Source: Evernia prunastri (taxonomy: Eukaryota; Ascomycota; Lecanoromycetes; Lecanorales; Parmeliaceae). From it: DNA of 64,000 bases. Within the stretch, counting starts at the first letter, position 1. Each line of letters starts with the position of its first letter. Under the pieces are notes generated by a model. It did not search any database, was not told the DNA's origin, and saw only the letters and a list, made by a program, of their open reading frames with translations. Location: assembly GCA_003184365.1 (NCBI GenBank), contig NKYR01000005.1:310001-374000 (forward strand). The letters run 5' to 3'. The position numbers and the translations under genes are program-made. Shown here piece by piece: positions 21,499 through 33,423 of this stretch.

Positions 21499-23900
21499 TC
21501 AGGCATCCAACCTCCCAATCCCATCACCGCCCTTCTCCTCCCTGACCTTCTTCACCCCAATACCGCTATTCCATTTCCCCAACTTCGCTGGACTCGCGCC
21601 TCCAGCAAATACATTTTCACTACTCACATTGGGACTCCCCTTCGCCCATCCTTTCCTCCTTTCGCTCGCCCACGTGCCCCAGGAGGAGATGTACGCGCCG
21701 GCTTTCTGTCCTGCCGCCTGGACGGAAGCTTGCGCGGCTGTGAGGTCAGGAGCGCGAGCTGCGAAGCGCTGTGTTGGAGGGGCAGTCCCTGGGGATAACT
21801 CGCCAGCGTCGGAACTGGCTCTGATATTTCCGTGGTTAGCCGTTTCTGCGCGTTTGCGTTGAGCTTCTCGCATCGCTTCGATGTCGGCCCAGAGATTTGA
21901 GAAGGCGGTGGAGACCTTCTTGTGGCCGGTTGCTAGATGCTTGTTCAGTGCCTCTCTGCTCGTTGCTAATCTGTCATCCAGATGTAAGGTCTGGATTTGC
22001 AAGGCGAGGCGGCGCTGTATGTCTTCAAAGCTGAGGTTTCCAGCTGTGGGATGGCGAGGCTCTACGATGTCGAAGAGGTGGGAGTCGGTGTGAGAGTCAA
22101 AGAGTGCAAAGCTGGAGGTCTGACGCCATGTGTGGATGAAGTCTGGGTTGAAGTCGATGGTTGGATCCCCTTCGATTGTGGGGAGGGGAGGGGAGTGCGA
22201 GAGATAGAGGTGGTATTTTGCGGAGGAGAGGAGGGCCAAGAGATACTCTTCGAACTGGAGGCGGATAAATTCTTCGGAGCCCATGTAGCCCATGGTCTTG
22301 GGTCGGGAAGGGTTATTTTCATCCCAGGTGTCGTGGACGGTGGTGCTCAGAAAGTCTATCCAACGCCTATCTGCTGCAGATAGAGCTAGGGCAGTCCTGA
22401 GGGAGGATGAAGTGATATTTATGGTTGTTTCGTCGAGCTGTGCGTGCATTCAGCTCAAGGTAGCTCACAAGCTAAAGTGGATGCTCCTTACATTGACGAG
22501 TATGTCACTATATCGATCTTTCTGCTGCAAGAGAAGAGAATTTGTTGATCCAACGATGTATGACTTCGTGCCGTAGTCGGCTAAGACGTCAAGCTGCTGC
22601 AAGGGTGTATAGGGGCCGAACAGAGCTCCTTCGGGACGTCAGGAAAGTCTCACATTCGCAAGAGAAAAGCGAATTACCTTTGCCGAAGCTATTGATAACA
22701 GAAAATGAAGATCAGCTTCAAGTCTTAAGAATTAGTCCTGCGCAAACACGGAGCATTGCCTACAGCTGTAGCGGAAGACCCATATAAGAGAGCACTAGAT
22801 TTCCGTAAGTCCGGAGTACCTGGGCTTCTGCAGTGAAAACATACGAGAATGTCTTTCACTTGTTTTCAAAGACGTTGGCGTGACCAAATCCCTTTCGTAG
22901 CTGTCAAAATCCGGATCTGCAGCGTCTTCCAAGCTCCGTAAAAGACCGGGTATCAAAGAAACCAAAGCGAACTGCAACATGCATAGCCTCTCGCAGCGGG
23001 ACCCAAAGAAAAGCATCTACCAAGTTTAGTAGACATTCAAACATCTCTCGTCATGGTCTGAATACCTTCGGTTGGAGTAAGCAGCATTTGAAGAGCACCA
23101 ACATTTGGTGTTTGTACTCTTGTATGAGCTCCCTTAAGGATAGACCTAGTTATGTAAGCCAGAAGCCCTTTCATCGAGTGTGCTCACTGCCCACCTAGAT
23201 ATTGGTCTTCCTCCGTATCCAGCAACTTATTTGCTAAGCTACTTTGAAATTTCTGACCTGATCTCAGTCGGAACCCTATCAGTACTGATATGTTCCACTC
23301 ACCGACCTTCAGGATGTCCATGTCTGTGAAGTCCCTATTCCTCCGTCAGCTATCTTCGTTCTTGTTCCCATACTTCTTCCCTTGAGCTTACTTCTGCACG
23401 AACCACGCACTTGTAACCATAGATAGCTTCTCTCTCAACTGCCCAAAGGATTGTGGACTATCCGCAATGACAACAATCGCCTTTTGCACCGTACTCCTTG
23501 TGACATCGGGCGGTTTGTTCAGAAGCTCATTGGCGTCCATTTGCCGGGTACAGGAGATGCCAAAGACGGAAGTAGGCGGGCTGGTGTCCGTAGCCTTGCG
23601 ACGGAGGGTGAAGTAGGAAAAATCTTCGGTGGATCTGGTCTACGCTCAGCATCTGTTTGGGAGCCAGGTGGGTGGGCCTCGTACGCATGGGCGCCGTCCG
23701 AGAGGGCCATGAAGGGAAGAAATGACCAGTCATTTTCGGCTGCGGGGTCTGCGCCATGTCCAACGCCAAACCAACTCTCGATCTCAGGTCCTCTGGCAAC
23801 TGTCAGTTTTTGGTACGTCTCTCTCCAGGGCCAGGGCTTGCCTCGCGTGGTGGAAGCCTACGACGCAAACGATGGGCGCAAAGCTAGGGATGGGCGCCAT
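21499..23900 (-). CDS. AVL9: AVL9, late secretory pathway / polarity protein
   Basis: DENN-related protein acting in late exocytic transport and polarised growth. Eleven exons (minus): 23900-23842, 23792-23685, 23634-23392, 23334-23303, 23257-23195, 23145-23066, 23016-22845, 22794-22764, 22688-22678, 22628-22492, 22437-21499; 1,875 nt, 624 aa, all phases consistent. The protein reads MAPIPSFAPIVCVVGFHHAR, then WFGVGHGAD, then the AVL9 core including GLSLRELI, FGSRCERLCM, LGLPLQ-type segments, YGTKSYIVGSTNSLLLQQ and MGYMGSEEFIRLQFEEYLLA. Intron 1 (23793-23841) uses a GC donor (AG|GCAAGC). Exon 9 is an 11-nt micro-exon encoding FGK, needed to join PLQL to GALFGPYTP. The C-terminal tail is low-complexity. 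Confidence 0.92.
22678..22688 (-). other. 11-nt micro-exon of AVL9
   Basis: Flanked by CAATAG on the 5' side and GTAATT on the 3' side. It contributes one split codon at each end plus three whole codons (FGK region). Omitting it shifts the frame. Confidence 0.82.
23793..23841 (-). other. GC-AG intron of AVL9
   Basis: The donor reads AG|GCAAGC and the acceptor CCAG. It is required to join FHHAR to GPEIESWFG, conserved AVL9 sequence. The GT further in would insert an unrelated peptide and a stop. Confidence 0.85.
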
Positions 23901-24345
23901 TGTATAGCATTGGAAGTCTACACCTATGCCCGGAGGCGATTTTGTCGCTGGAGCAGCTCTAGGACATTTGTCGCATCAATGATCTATGAGAGTTCTACGT
24001 AGTCAAAAGTCCGGGTACTCGAGCGCCAAGCTCAGCCCTAATAGCGCGTTGTTTTACTCAGTACCCCTCGTACAGAAATCTGAGGTGGTTCTGGGCTTAA
24101 TTGGATGGATTTTGTCTTGTAATTCGCTTCCTGGTCACTCGCTGGAAATGGTATATAAGTTTTAGAGCCCTGGCATGCAGAAATGAAGGAAGACCGCACA
24201 GTATGTTCTTGTTTGGTTCAGGGAACTAAACCTAACCACAGTCATCAGACAGCCGATTGCACATAGAGGCCCTCAAGCCGAAAGTCCTCAAACCAGAGTA
24301 ACAACAATGTAGACACGGTAATAATGCCAAGATCGAACATGGTTA
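23901..24345. other. Intergenic, AVL9 promoter / HOG1 3' side
   Basis: 445 bp between two minus-strand genes. No supported coding sequence. Confidence 0.6.
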
Positions 24346-25849
24346 CTAGTATGCATTTTGGTCCTCCTGCCCGTCGGGCTGCTCGATCTGATGGAAATCG
24401 AGAATTTCCTGGTACCTATCAAACCATAATCAGCGACGACCTTGAACTCCGCACAGAAAGGTATTGCTTACATCATAACCTTCCATTGGTCAACTGGGAG
24501 ATCAGCATCATTGAACGACCAATCGAATTTCTCCTCCGCTACCGGCTCATCGCTTGGATCATGGTAGGGAGCTAGGTATTCATGTGCTAAAGCGTCTCCG
24601 GCCCGTACTCGTAGCCGGGGATCGAAGACTAGCATCTTCTCGAGTAGATCGATGGCTACTCCCGATCAGTAAATGAACTTCAAATAGCTGAAATACTATA
24701 CCTAGAGGGTCTGCGTTCTTAAATTTGTTCGTCAGGGGTTGTCGTTCTCGCTTTGGTAGTGACTGCACAAAGCGGAGGGTCTACGTCTACATGTCAGCAA
24801 TGTAGGACGCTTTCAGTAAAGGTACGCCATACGTTTTCGCTGCCAATGGTCTGAATGACATCGTCTGGTGGCGTACCCAGAAGCTCTGTGATAATGGAGA
24901 ACTGATTGACGTGGTCCTTGCCGGGAAATAGGGGCTTTCCTTCAAGCATCTCCGCGAATATGCATCCTGCGCTCCATATGTCCACTTCCACGTCGTATTT
25001 TTGCCATGTGAGCATGATCTCTGGAGCGCGATAGTATCTCGTCGACACATAGCCCGTCATTTGCGGGTCTTGAATACGGGCGAGACCAAAGTCACAGATC
25101 TTCAGGTCACAATTTTCGTTCACAAGAATATTGCTGGGTTTCAGATCGCGGTGGACGACTCCTGCAGAATGCACGTATTTCAATCCTCGCTAAATGATAT
25201 CAGCGTCTTGAACAGAAGGACATGCAAGCCCTCGAGGGGTCGTACCAAGATCTGGTACAAGAAGTATTGAATGAATTGTTTCTCGAGTGGTCTTGAGGTC
25301 AACAGGCGATGTAAGTCGGTCCCTAGGAGCTCCGTGACAAAGTAGCTGTACATCGGATAAGCCCCGCGCGATAGACATTCGCTTTTGAAGTAGGCGACTC
25401 ACATGTCCTCGAGCGGTGATATAAAGATGTCGCTTAAGCTGATGACCTGGAAATGGTCAATCCTGACCAGCCACTGTGAATTCACCCGTCTCTCACGTTT
25501 TCATGACGCAGGTGCTTGAGGAGCTTCAATTCTCGGTATGTGCGCTTAGACAGGACAGGAGTGCTGAAAGGTTTCATGATCTTCTTGACAGCCACAGCCT
25601 GACTGGTGAGTTGATCCTTTGCGGAGCTATGCGAGACCAGGCATTAGAATTTTAAGCATCCTATTTGACGAGAATGGATAATACCAGACAAGTCCGAAGG
25701 CTCCCATCCCAACAGGTTGCAGGTCAGTGTACCTGTTCCAGCGTCAACATTGCACGATCCCAGCGAAATACACTGAAGCAGGGGTGAGTATACCTGCTAG
25801 TGATTTCGAAGGTTGTGCCGAAGATCTGGGCACGTACAAACTCCGCCAT
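24346..25849 (-). CDS. HOG1: HOG1, stress-activated MAP kinase
   Basis: MAP kinase of the high-osmolarity pathway, activated by a Pbs2-type MAPKK; shuttles to the nucleus. Nine exons (minus): 25849-25794, 25732-25685, 25626-25497, 25446-25403, 25345-25246, 25189-24833, 24780-24702, 24655-24472, 24415-24346; 355 aa, the usual fungal length. Starts MAEFVRAQIFGTTFEIT, the Hog1 signature. Catalytic HRD about residues 139-141, DFG 159-161, and the p38-type activation loop TGY at 171-173. The common docking region is in the C-terminal half and the protein ends DFHQIEQPDGQEDQNAY, so the tail is short. All splice phases agree. Confidence 0.96.
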
Positions 25850-26312
25850 GATGACCTGACAGGCTGGAGTAATTGGAGAGGAATAGGTAGGTATTGGGTA
25901 GGGGGAAGTGGTGCACAGACAGAGGGATAGACAATCTATCCAGTATCCGCAGACCGACAAAACAACAACTTGATTGTTGTAGCCGCGGGAGCTGATCGCC
26001 CGGTCCCCCTAGCGTACCGAGTTTACTTTAGGGTATGAGGTATGAGCATGAGAAAAGATTTATTGGAAAATACACCTTACTTTACTTTACGCTCCTGAGC
26101 CTCCTTTTCCCTGCTGATCTCCCGATATCATTATTTTATTCAAGACTAAATAATAACAGATGCCAATCTGAAATTACCATACAGCGGCGTTGATATCCAA
26201 ATACCTACCATATGAACGAACATGTTAGATCTCTGAGCCTTGCCAGTTGCATCTGAAGTCCCCACGTCATGCCGTTCTTTAGCGCAATGAATAAACTTCA
26301 ATGTATCTTCAC
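25850..26312. other. HOG1 upstream region
   Basis: No gene. It includes a CCCCCT stretch near 26005, which resembles a stress-response element core (AGGGG/CCCCT); one copy is weak evidence. Confidence 0.4.

Positions 26313-26340
<28 letters not shown>
26313..26340 (+). repeat. (CT)14 microsatellite
   Basis: Fourteen uninterrupted CT dinucleotides, likely length-polymorphic. Confidence 0.97.
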
Positions 26341-26344
<4 letters not shown>

Positions 26345-26829
26345 TCGGCATCTACCTTATATTAGGTACTTACGATGATCAAACCACCACTCAGGACCGA
26401 GTGCAGGATCTTTCTCACCAAATTGGACTCCCCCTTCTTCTTTCTCTTCTCTAGACACTTCTGCATGCTCAAATCTGCCCAAGTACGACTTGTGCATGAC
26501 AATGACGAGTCTTCCGTAGTTTGAATTACTAGCAGCTAATATTTGGAGCCCAAAACCGCAGACCACTACCAATTTCTTTCGTCTGTTCACGGTTTTTGGA
26601 TCCTATACCCGTTATCATAAGGCTATCGATGGGTCGTCATTGTGTCTACCGATTTTTTTTTGCGCACCTCGATGACGGTTCTCGCTTTGGCCTTCTGGCC
26701 TGTCGTATGCCCTCATAGCATTCTCCATTGTCCACATCCAGTCTACTCGAACTACCGCTTTGATTTTCGTTCCTTTTGTCTATAGAGTTCTTCGGCCTCT
26801 CCGGTGCTTCCGCATTAACCACGGTACTG
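26341..26829. other. Intergenic
   Basis: No supported gene; only short frames. Confidence 0.5.
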
Positions 26830-27640
26830 GACAGCGCAAAATATCTGGGGATGCAGCTCAGCCTTTTCGATTAAAAGTGATTGTGCAACAGCAATAATAT
26901 CAGGGTTGTAACGCTCTACGAACTCCAGGATTTCTGTGCTGACACCAAATTCATCTGAAAATCTAGTTTAGTACAGGAAGATGGGCTCAGTAATTCTATA
27001 AAGCGCAGGGACGCCGCCTGCATTCATGGTCGATTCAATGTGCGCTTTCGGTACACCTTTTAAGGCTACAATCGGTGTGTTTCGTGCAGCGTAACCCACA
27101 ACATCGTTAGCACCGACATAACTCAAATTTACAACATTGTTAGTGGAGCACATTGCGACGAGAGTCCCTGTGGTTCCGACATTATTGCTTGGCAGTCTGT
27201 AAAGGCATCATATCGCCACCGTTGATAAGAATCCTGCCGTCTTGTCTGGTCCTGGTGCAATCCAGACTCGAATAGGCACAGCCCACTGCGCAGAGACCTA
27301 TTGTGTGAAATAGGATGGTCCTCTGCGGCTTTGGTAAAACATCATCCCCTTTAAAAAACAGCCTGCCTAGACTTAAAACGAGCAAGAGGAGATCCAGGTG
27401 ATCAGTGGGGGGCAGTATATCAAAGACCTGAGTTCTTTGATGCAACTCACTCCGAAGGCTGTCGCTTACCGCAGTGATGACTCCAGCGAGGTTGATTCCT
27501 GTGATTTGGAGATGGTTGGCCAGATCAAGGCAAGCCTTGTGCCATCTTGAAGAAGGGACTGCGTGCTGCTGGTGGCGCACGACTGACCCGAACCACAACA
27601 TCGTCGTTGGCCACAACCTTTAGACATTGCATTGAGGGAG
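26830..27640 (-). pseudogene. Possible gene relic, family unknown
   Basis: Minus-strand frames in series look coding but are interrupted. One long frame (27616-27182) contains LDLANHLQITGINLAGVITA and DHLDLLLLVLSLGRLFF. A second (27153-26968) contains NVVNLSYVGANDVVGYAARN. After its TAA the same frame continues with ILEFVERYNPDIIAVAQSL to about 26830. Upstream of 27616 a different frame reads VVANDDVVVRVSRAPPAARS. Some joints could be introns (a GTAAGC site near 27470, a TACTAAACTAG near 26975), but no full structure with sensible phases was found. I do not recognise the family. Confidence 0.35.
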
Positions 27641-29213
27641 CTTACGGTATTTTAAGAGCCCGGCAAGTGTATGTCCAGGCTTGTGTTTGGGGTTGTATAA
27701 AGAATGAAAGAAATTTGGGTATCGTCGGGTTTGCCCGTGAGCTTTTAGGCAGCAAGCAATTACTTTTGGTGGCTACCACTTGTCAACAAGGAACGTGTAT
27801 TGAGGTGCAATTGACAACGGAGCGAAGAAGGTCAGAGGCACGGAGCAATGCTGTGGTAAGGTCTTGTCTTCAATAGAGACCATATTACCCTCGGGATTGT
27901 GCAATATCTACGTTCTCATGAATGTTTACGTCAATCAACGATGAGAAACAGCCAGACTTGCTCGCAAGCAGATGAGATCGATCGATGTTGGATGGACTGG
28001 CGGTATGGTGGGAGATAGTAAGTGGCATAGGCCAACGTCAACTGCATCGGATTTTGATGCATAGGCGTTCATGTGTGTTGCTGTCAGAGAACTGCACGTC
28101 GCAGTCAATTCTGGAATGAGCATTGCCGCCCATTCATGGCCTTTAGCCCAGTGCTTAGAGAAGTAGAACAACGCCAATTGACTCGAATGACCGGTCATTG
28201 CTCTTGATGTTCAAGATTTGCTCGTTCGAGGCCCAAAGACCAGCCTCGATCGGATGATCGCATATAATGATTCGAATATAGGCGTGATATTGTTCAAATA
28301 TAGGCTATTGTGCAGCTGCAGCTTGCCCGGTAATCTCTCTTTACCCCCCATGCTGTAGCCCGTGCGCTGAACATGAACGCCGCCACGAGGTGCCCGCAGA
28401 GGTTCGAACGCTAAGGCAAGCTTCGGTCGAAGGCGCCAAGACCTGACTCCACAATTCTCCTGCCATCACCCTTCAACTCTCCATCCCCACAGCGGCTGTC
28501 ACTGTTCATGAGTGTACCTTACCTCTGCACATTCTGTCGCAATTGATGATACTCGTTGCCCCAAAGTCTCATTGATGACAGGATCTAAAGAGTTCACCCA
28601 TCCTCAACCCGATCTCGGTGTCAGCCACCAACCAGCTTCAGGGTATTGTCGATCTACGCTATCAAATAGAGCTTGCTTTGCTTCATTCTCCACCTTCCTT
28701 ATTCTCTCGGACCGCTACCATTTCGCCGTGACGCCTGTTTTCCGAATGCTGCAGCGCAATCACGTTAGGGCGAGCCAGACAACGGTCAAAGCTGGATGCT
28801 CATATTGATTCCCGGATACCCACTGGCTATTACACCGAGCTGCTCTCAGGTCGAACGAGACTGGAGAAGGCCAGAACGTTCGCTTCTTCTCATCGTCTTC
28901 CCGAGATTTTACAAGGCCGACTTACAGGTATCAATTAGCCACGGCATTGTCGCCTTCTACGTGATCGCTTCTTGTAGGCGTTGGAGGGCCCCATAGTGTT
29001 CGGCGTCTACAAAGGAAGCACTTCGAATCTAATTTTTCCGAATCAATTGCAGGCCGTAATCGGTTACAGCGCCTTCCACGCTGTGCTCTGTTCGTTGATT
29101 TGCCAACATTGTCTTCAACCCACCGCTGGAACGGTCTTACTTATTCAAGTGATCAAGGTCATCAATCTGAAAATAGTCGCACTGATTAAACTTGGGGAGG
29201 TACGTGCTGCACC
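27641..29213. other. Gene-poor stretch and G-alpha upstream region
   Basis: Short frames only. The segment before 29214 is the presumed promoter/5' leader of the G-alpha gene and may contain untranslated introns. Confidence 0.5.
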
Positions 29214-30640
29214 ATGGGTGCATGTCAGAGCATGCAAAATGGCGATGAAGAGGAAAAGAAAAAGCGAAGTCGGGCAATAGACGCGAAGCTAGAGGAAGAC
29301 TCAAGACGATTACGGAAAGAATGCAAGATATTGCTCCTGGGTAGGACTGATCCTCGCCGTCTCGATGACAGAGTGGCTTACAACTGCATACAGGTTCCGG
29401 AGAAAGCGGAAAATCCACAATAGTAAAGCAAATGAAGATTATTCACCAGAATGGTTACACCAAAGACGAACTCGCGCTCTATCGTCTTACCATCTACAAG
29501 AACGTGCTCGACTGTGCCAAAGCTCTCATAGGAGCTATGCGGCAATTTGAAATCGAACCTAGGGATCCCCAGAACAATGACAATGCCGATTATCTGCTGC
29601 AATATGTGGTGGATCCAGATCCCCATACGCCGCTCGACCCACACGTGGGCGAGTGCGTTGTGAGCATATGGAAGGATTCAAGCATCGCAGATATTATGGA
29701 GCATCAGAGCGAATTCTATCTGATGGACTCAGCGCCGTAGTACGTCAGCTATTGAACATCTTCCTACGATGATACGTCTAGAGCTTACGCACATCTAGTT
29801 TCTTTGACGAGGTCCTTCGCATCGCCGAGCCCAACTACATTCCCATTGAGGCCGATGTCCTGCGAGCCCGAACGAAAACAACTGGTATATACGAAACGCG
29901 ATTCACAATGGGACAGTTGAGTATACAGTAGGCGTGACCGTCTTTTCTTCCCTCCTTTTCCCGCTCCCCGGAAGAGGCATCTTTGGCTAATGCAATGGGG
30001 TTGCAGCATGTTTGACGTTGGGGGGCAACGCTCGGAACGGAAAAAGTGGATCCACTGCTTCGAGAACGTTACTTCCATCATCTTCTGCGTCGCCCTGTCC
30101 GAGTACGATCAAGTCCTCCTCGAAGAATCGAATCAAAATCGCATGATGGAATCCCTGGTGCTTTTCGACAGTGTAGTCAACAGCCGCTGGTTCATGCGCA
30201 CATCTATAATACTATTCTTGAACAAGGTCGATCTGTTCAAGGGGAAGCTAGAAAGGAGTCCGTTGGGGAGCTATTTTCCCGACTACAGCGGTGGTAACGA
30301 TGTCAATCGCGCCGCGAAATATCTGCTGTGGCGGTTTAATCAGGTCAACAGGGCGCATTTGAATTTATATCCGCAGTAAGTGACGACCCATTTCTCCCTG
30401 CTGGGCGGCTGCTTGCAGGTAGGGATACGTGCATGGAGTCCACCTCTGCCTTTTGTTTGCTATACTCTGGATCGGACTAGGCCGTCAACAAGGACTGATC
30501 AGGGCTGGGTTCCAAATTGCTGACATTGTTCACTCTACAGTCTTACACAAGCTACCGACACCTCAAACATTCGCCTGGTCTTTGCCGCCGTCAAAGATAC
30601 GATCCTCCACAATGCGTTGGCAGATTCAGGCATACTGTGA
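29214..30640 (+). CDS. gna-3: Heterotrimeric G-protein alpha subunit, group III (GNA-3/GanB type)
   Basis: GTP-switch protein coupling receptors to cAMP/PKA signalling. Five exons: 29214-29340, 29394-29739, 29799-29927, 30007-30375, 30541-30640; 356 aa, all phases consistent. N-terminus MGACQS fits N-myristoylation (Gly2) and palmitoylation (Cys4). P-loop GSGESGKS is split by intron 1; switch I RARTKTTGI, switch II DVGGQRSERKKW, base-recognition NKVD, and TQATDTSN near the end. It ends in DSGIL without a Cys at -4, as in group III and unlike group I (pertussis-toxin site) alphas. The last intron is long (165 nt). Confidence 0.95.
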
Positions 30641-31429
30641 GCCATCGTCCTCCCATCACGCCTAGCGACACCGTCCCACAACCCCCAGAGCCGATGCAAC
30701 GAGAACTACACTTATTCGCTTTCCGCTTTGTATATACTTGTCGACTTATGCCTTCCTCGTTAGGATTTATTGATATTGATTCCCACATATGATTTGTCTC
30801 GAGCTCGGAACCAGTTGGGCTAGTGGAATTGGATGACCTACGTTAGGTAACCTGAGTCGCCTACTTCCTATACAGTTCATGCCCCCTGCGGCAGGCTTTT
30901 GGAGCAAGACGAACATCTTGTACCTCTCGAATGGCAGCTGGGGTTGGGTGTGAGCCAAAATATGCAGCTCGAGCGGATGCTCTTGGCACCAGCAAGAGAC
31001 GGATTCGACGGAATGTTGAAGGACTGGGATACCCTTCTGGATCACTCATCCACATAACATTTGGGGGAAAAAGTTGATTTGGATTGTTTGCGCTTCGTTT
31101 CGCCCGCGAGAATGCGACTGAAATGCCTTATTTATCTGCTTTCTCCATTCAAGTCTTGCGATTAGAGATAGCGCCGGCGATGATCAGATTTTTCGCGTCG
31201 AGGAAAGAGCCATTGAGCCTGGAGCATGGTGTTTTGGTTCGTCTTTGGGTTAGGGTAGCATTGGGTCGGTGTCTGGGTTGATGCACGCATATTGGATAAT
31301 AAGGATGAATCCTGCGGAGGACGTGTCATGCCACTTTGAACATGGCAAACGTCAAGCACTAGATATATCAATTATGCGTTGTAGATAGCAGCCTATCTTG
31401 AAACGAGCCGCTTGAAATCGATTCTCTTT
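30641..31429. other. Intergenic between convergent genes
   Basis: No supported gene. Short antisense frames only. Confidence 0.6.
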
Positions 31430-33423
31430 TCAGGTGACTGGACTGGAATCGAACCTTGGATTTTGCAGCCATCGCAAGGTAATTTGAGTTGACTGACCTC
31501 GACTTTTGAAGCTCAATATCAGGTTTTCTTGGTCAGGCTGTCTAGCAAATTCCTTAACTTCACCGGGTTTTAGTGCATCTATGTCGACTGAACTCGCAGA
31601 TGTCGGAGTTTTGTTGTCGAAGATCCGCGCCATGGCTACACTTCCTCGAGTGGCGCCTTCAGTCTCGAAGGTCAAGGATACATGACCAATTCTCGACCGG
31701 ATTGGCGACCCAGCAGTGAAGTCTCTTTGAACCGGAAGCTCCGAAGACGCTTTGGTGCGCGGGGGGAGAGACGGATATTCCAGTTGCTGCGTAGGTGTAG
31801 CAGCATGGTACTGACACGCTACGTCGGGCTTCTGGACTGACGACGAGTTACCGATGGCCGGTATTGTTGAAAACGGCGCCTCCAAGTCTAGCGCATCGAG
31901 GGCGTCATGAATACCAGAGTTGTCCGCTCTATGTTCGCCAAGTGGAGGTGTATTAGCGGATCTGGCTCTAGGCGTTGCTGTGCTTGAAGTGATAGCGCTG
32001 GCAATGGGGTAGCTTAATTCAGATAACAGGGTCCCCACACTTGAGCGTAGAGGAGAGATTGGAAAACCGGTTCCCAATGCCTGCCAACTTTCTAGCGGAT
32101 AGCATCGTTTCCGTTGATCCCTCCTGCCGGTGGCGAGAGAGGTTTGAAGTTGATCATTCATCATTGCCAGGGTAGAGCGGTACTTCTGGAGCTGACAAGG
32201 GCTGTACTGTTTCAAATTAGGTACATTCCACTGGTGGTATAACCTACCATGGGTTTTGCTAATGAAGAATTGATTGTGATGGAAAATAAAGAGGTCACAA
32301 AGGTAGCAAGCGGCTTTGCTTACACCCAGGGCACGAGGCGTCATCTGGATGTTAGCGGAATTCAACCCATAGAAGGTCACAAGCTGGATCTCGGCATGGA
32401 CATGGCATTTAACGGCTTCTTTCGTGATTGCTGCGTACCGTGGTACTATCTCTAGCCGAATCGATTTGAATGACTCAGAATACCTTCTTGACGCCCAAAC
32501 CATGTCTCCGCACAGGCCCCAGTATCGCCCAATCTTATCGACCTGGCGAATATGCTTGTTGCGGACAATCTGAAGGGCTGTTCTTGGCTCGAACCCGTAA
32601 TTGGCGATCGCTTCTTCAATTGTCAAATGATCTGGGGTACAGAAACAGTGACTCTGCTTCACCGCTACTTTGATCAATTCGAGTTCCTCGTTCGTGTCCT
32701 TGATGCCGGTGTCAACTCTCTGATATGTTAAGCAGAGATCATCAAGATTGCGCCGCAAGTTTGCAGCGCCACTGGTGCGAGCACTTTTGCCCGCAGATTG
32801 GAAGAATACTTGAAGATTTTGATTTAGCGGCTCGCGCTGAGCGCCGCAGCGGTATGTTGGCATGGTCCAGTGGCTGGACTGAAGCCGACCATTGATTCGA
32901 TCTCGATTCAACGCAACAACTTGATCAAAAATCAAGTCTCTGCACACTGTGCGATGCAGTCCTGGGAAGTGTAAGAAGACTGCATGCTTCCTTTGGAATG
33001 TTGCAACCCACGTCTTTTGGCACACTTCTCAAGTATACTGAATATGATTTGCAATGCATCAACGACGCTTCGTTGCACGGCTCCGTTTGTGGCAAGCCGA
33101 GCAGTCAAGCCTGAAAGGTCGACGCTTTCTTCTAAAGCAACAGCAGAGACTGTTTGGGCATCTTGCCGATTAGCCACCAGGAAGGCAAGATCATTCGAGA
33201 GTCGTTCCTCGACTTCGAAGGGCAGAACCCGGCCATCGTCATTACTTGGAGGTCGGCGGGCATGCCAATCTCGATGCACGTGCACCTTTGGATCCCCAGG
33301 GACTTGATCGCAGGCTTGCTGGAGGTCTACAATATGTTTACGAAAATCACGTTGATTGGTCTCTCTCCATATGGACCGCTCAGCGGAAGCGGTGTCCACC
33401 GGCAATGGCAGCCGCGGTGACAT
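31430..33423 (-). CDS. Deaminase-domain protein (OTT_1508-like family)
   Basis: Large protein with a predicted zinc-dependent nucleotide/nucleic-acid deaminase fold. Two exons: 33423-33012 and 32961-31430 (50-nt intron, GTGGGT..CCAG), about 647 aa; the intron is needed to change frame. Zinc motifs: HAE at about residues 326-328 and CYLC at 356-359, with the context VHAEIQLVTFYG and GVSKAACYLCDLF, followed by FISKTHGRLYHQWNVP, the pattern I associate with the OTT_1508-like deaminase family of fungi. The catalytic Glu of HAE and both Cys are present, so it is predicted active. The C-terminal 250 residues are low-complexity with a Ser/Thr/Pro bias. No partner gene is adjacent. Substrate unknown. 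Confidence 0.75.

Noticed and set aside
28375..28420. GGTTCGAAC motif resembling a tRNA T-loop
   Set aside because: No surrounding cloverleaf; stems do not pair.
31430..31500. tRNA-like GGTTCGATTCC on the minus strand
   Set aside because: The supposed T-stem does not pair and no acceptor or anticodon stems could be drawn; the stretch encodes the end of the deaminase-domain protein.
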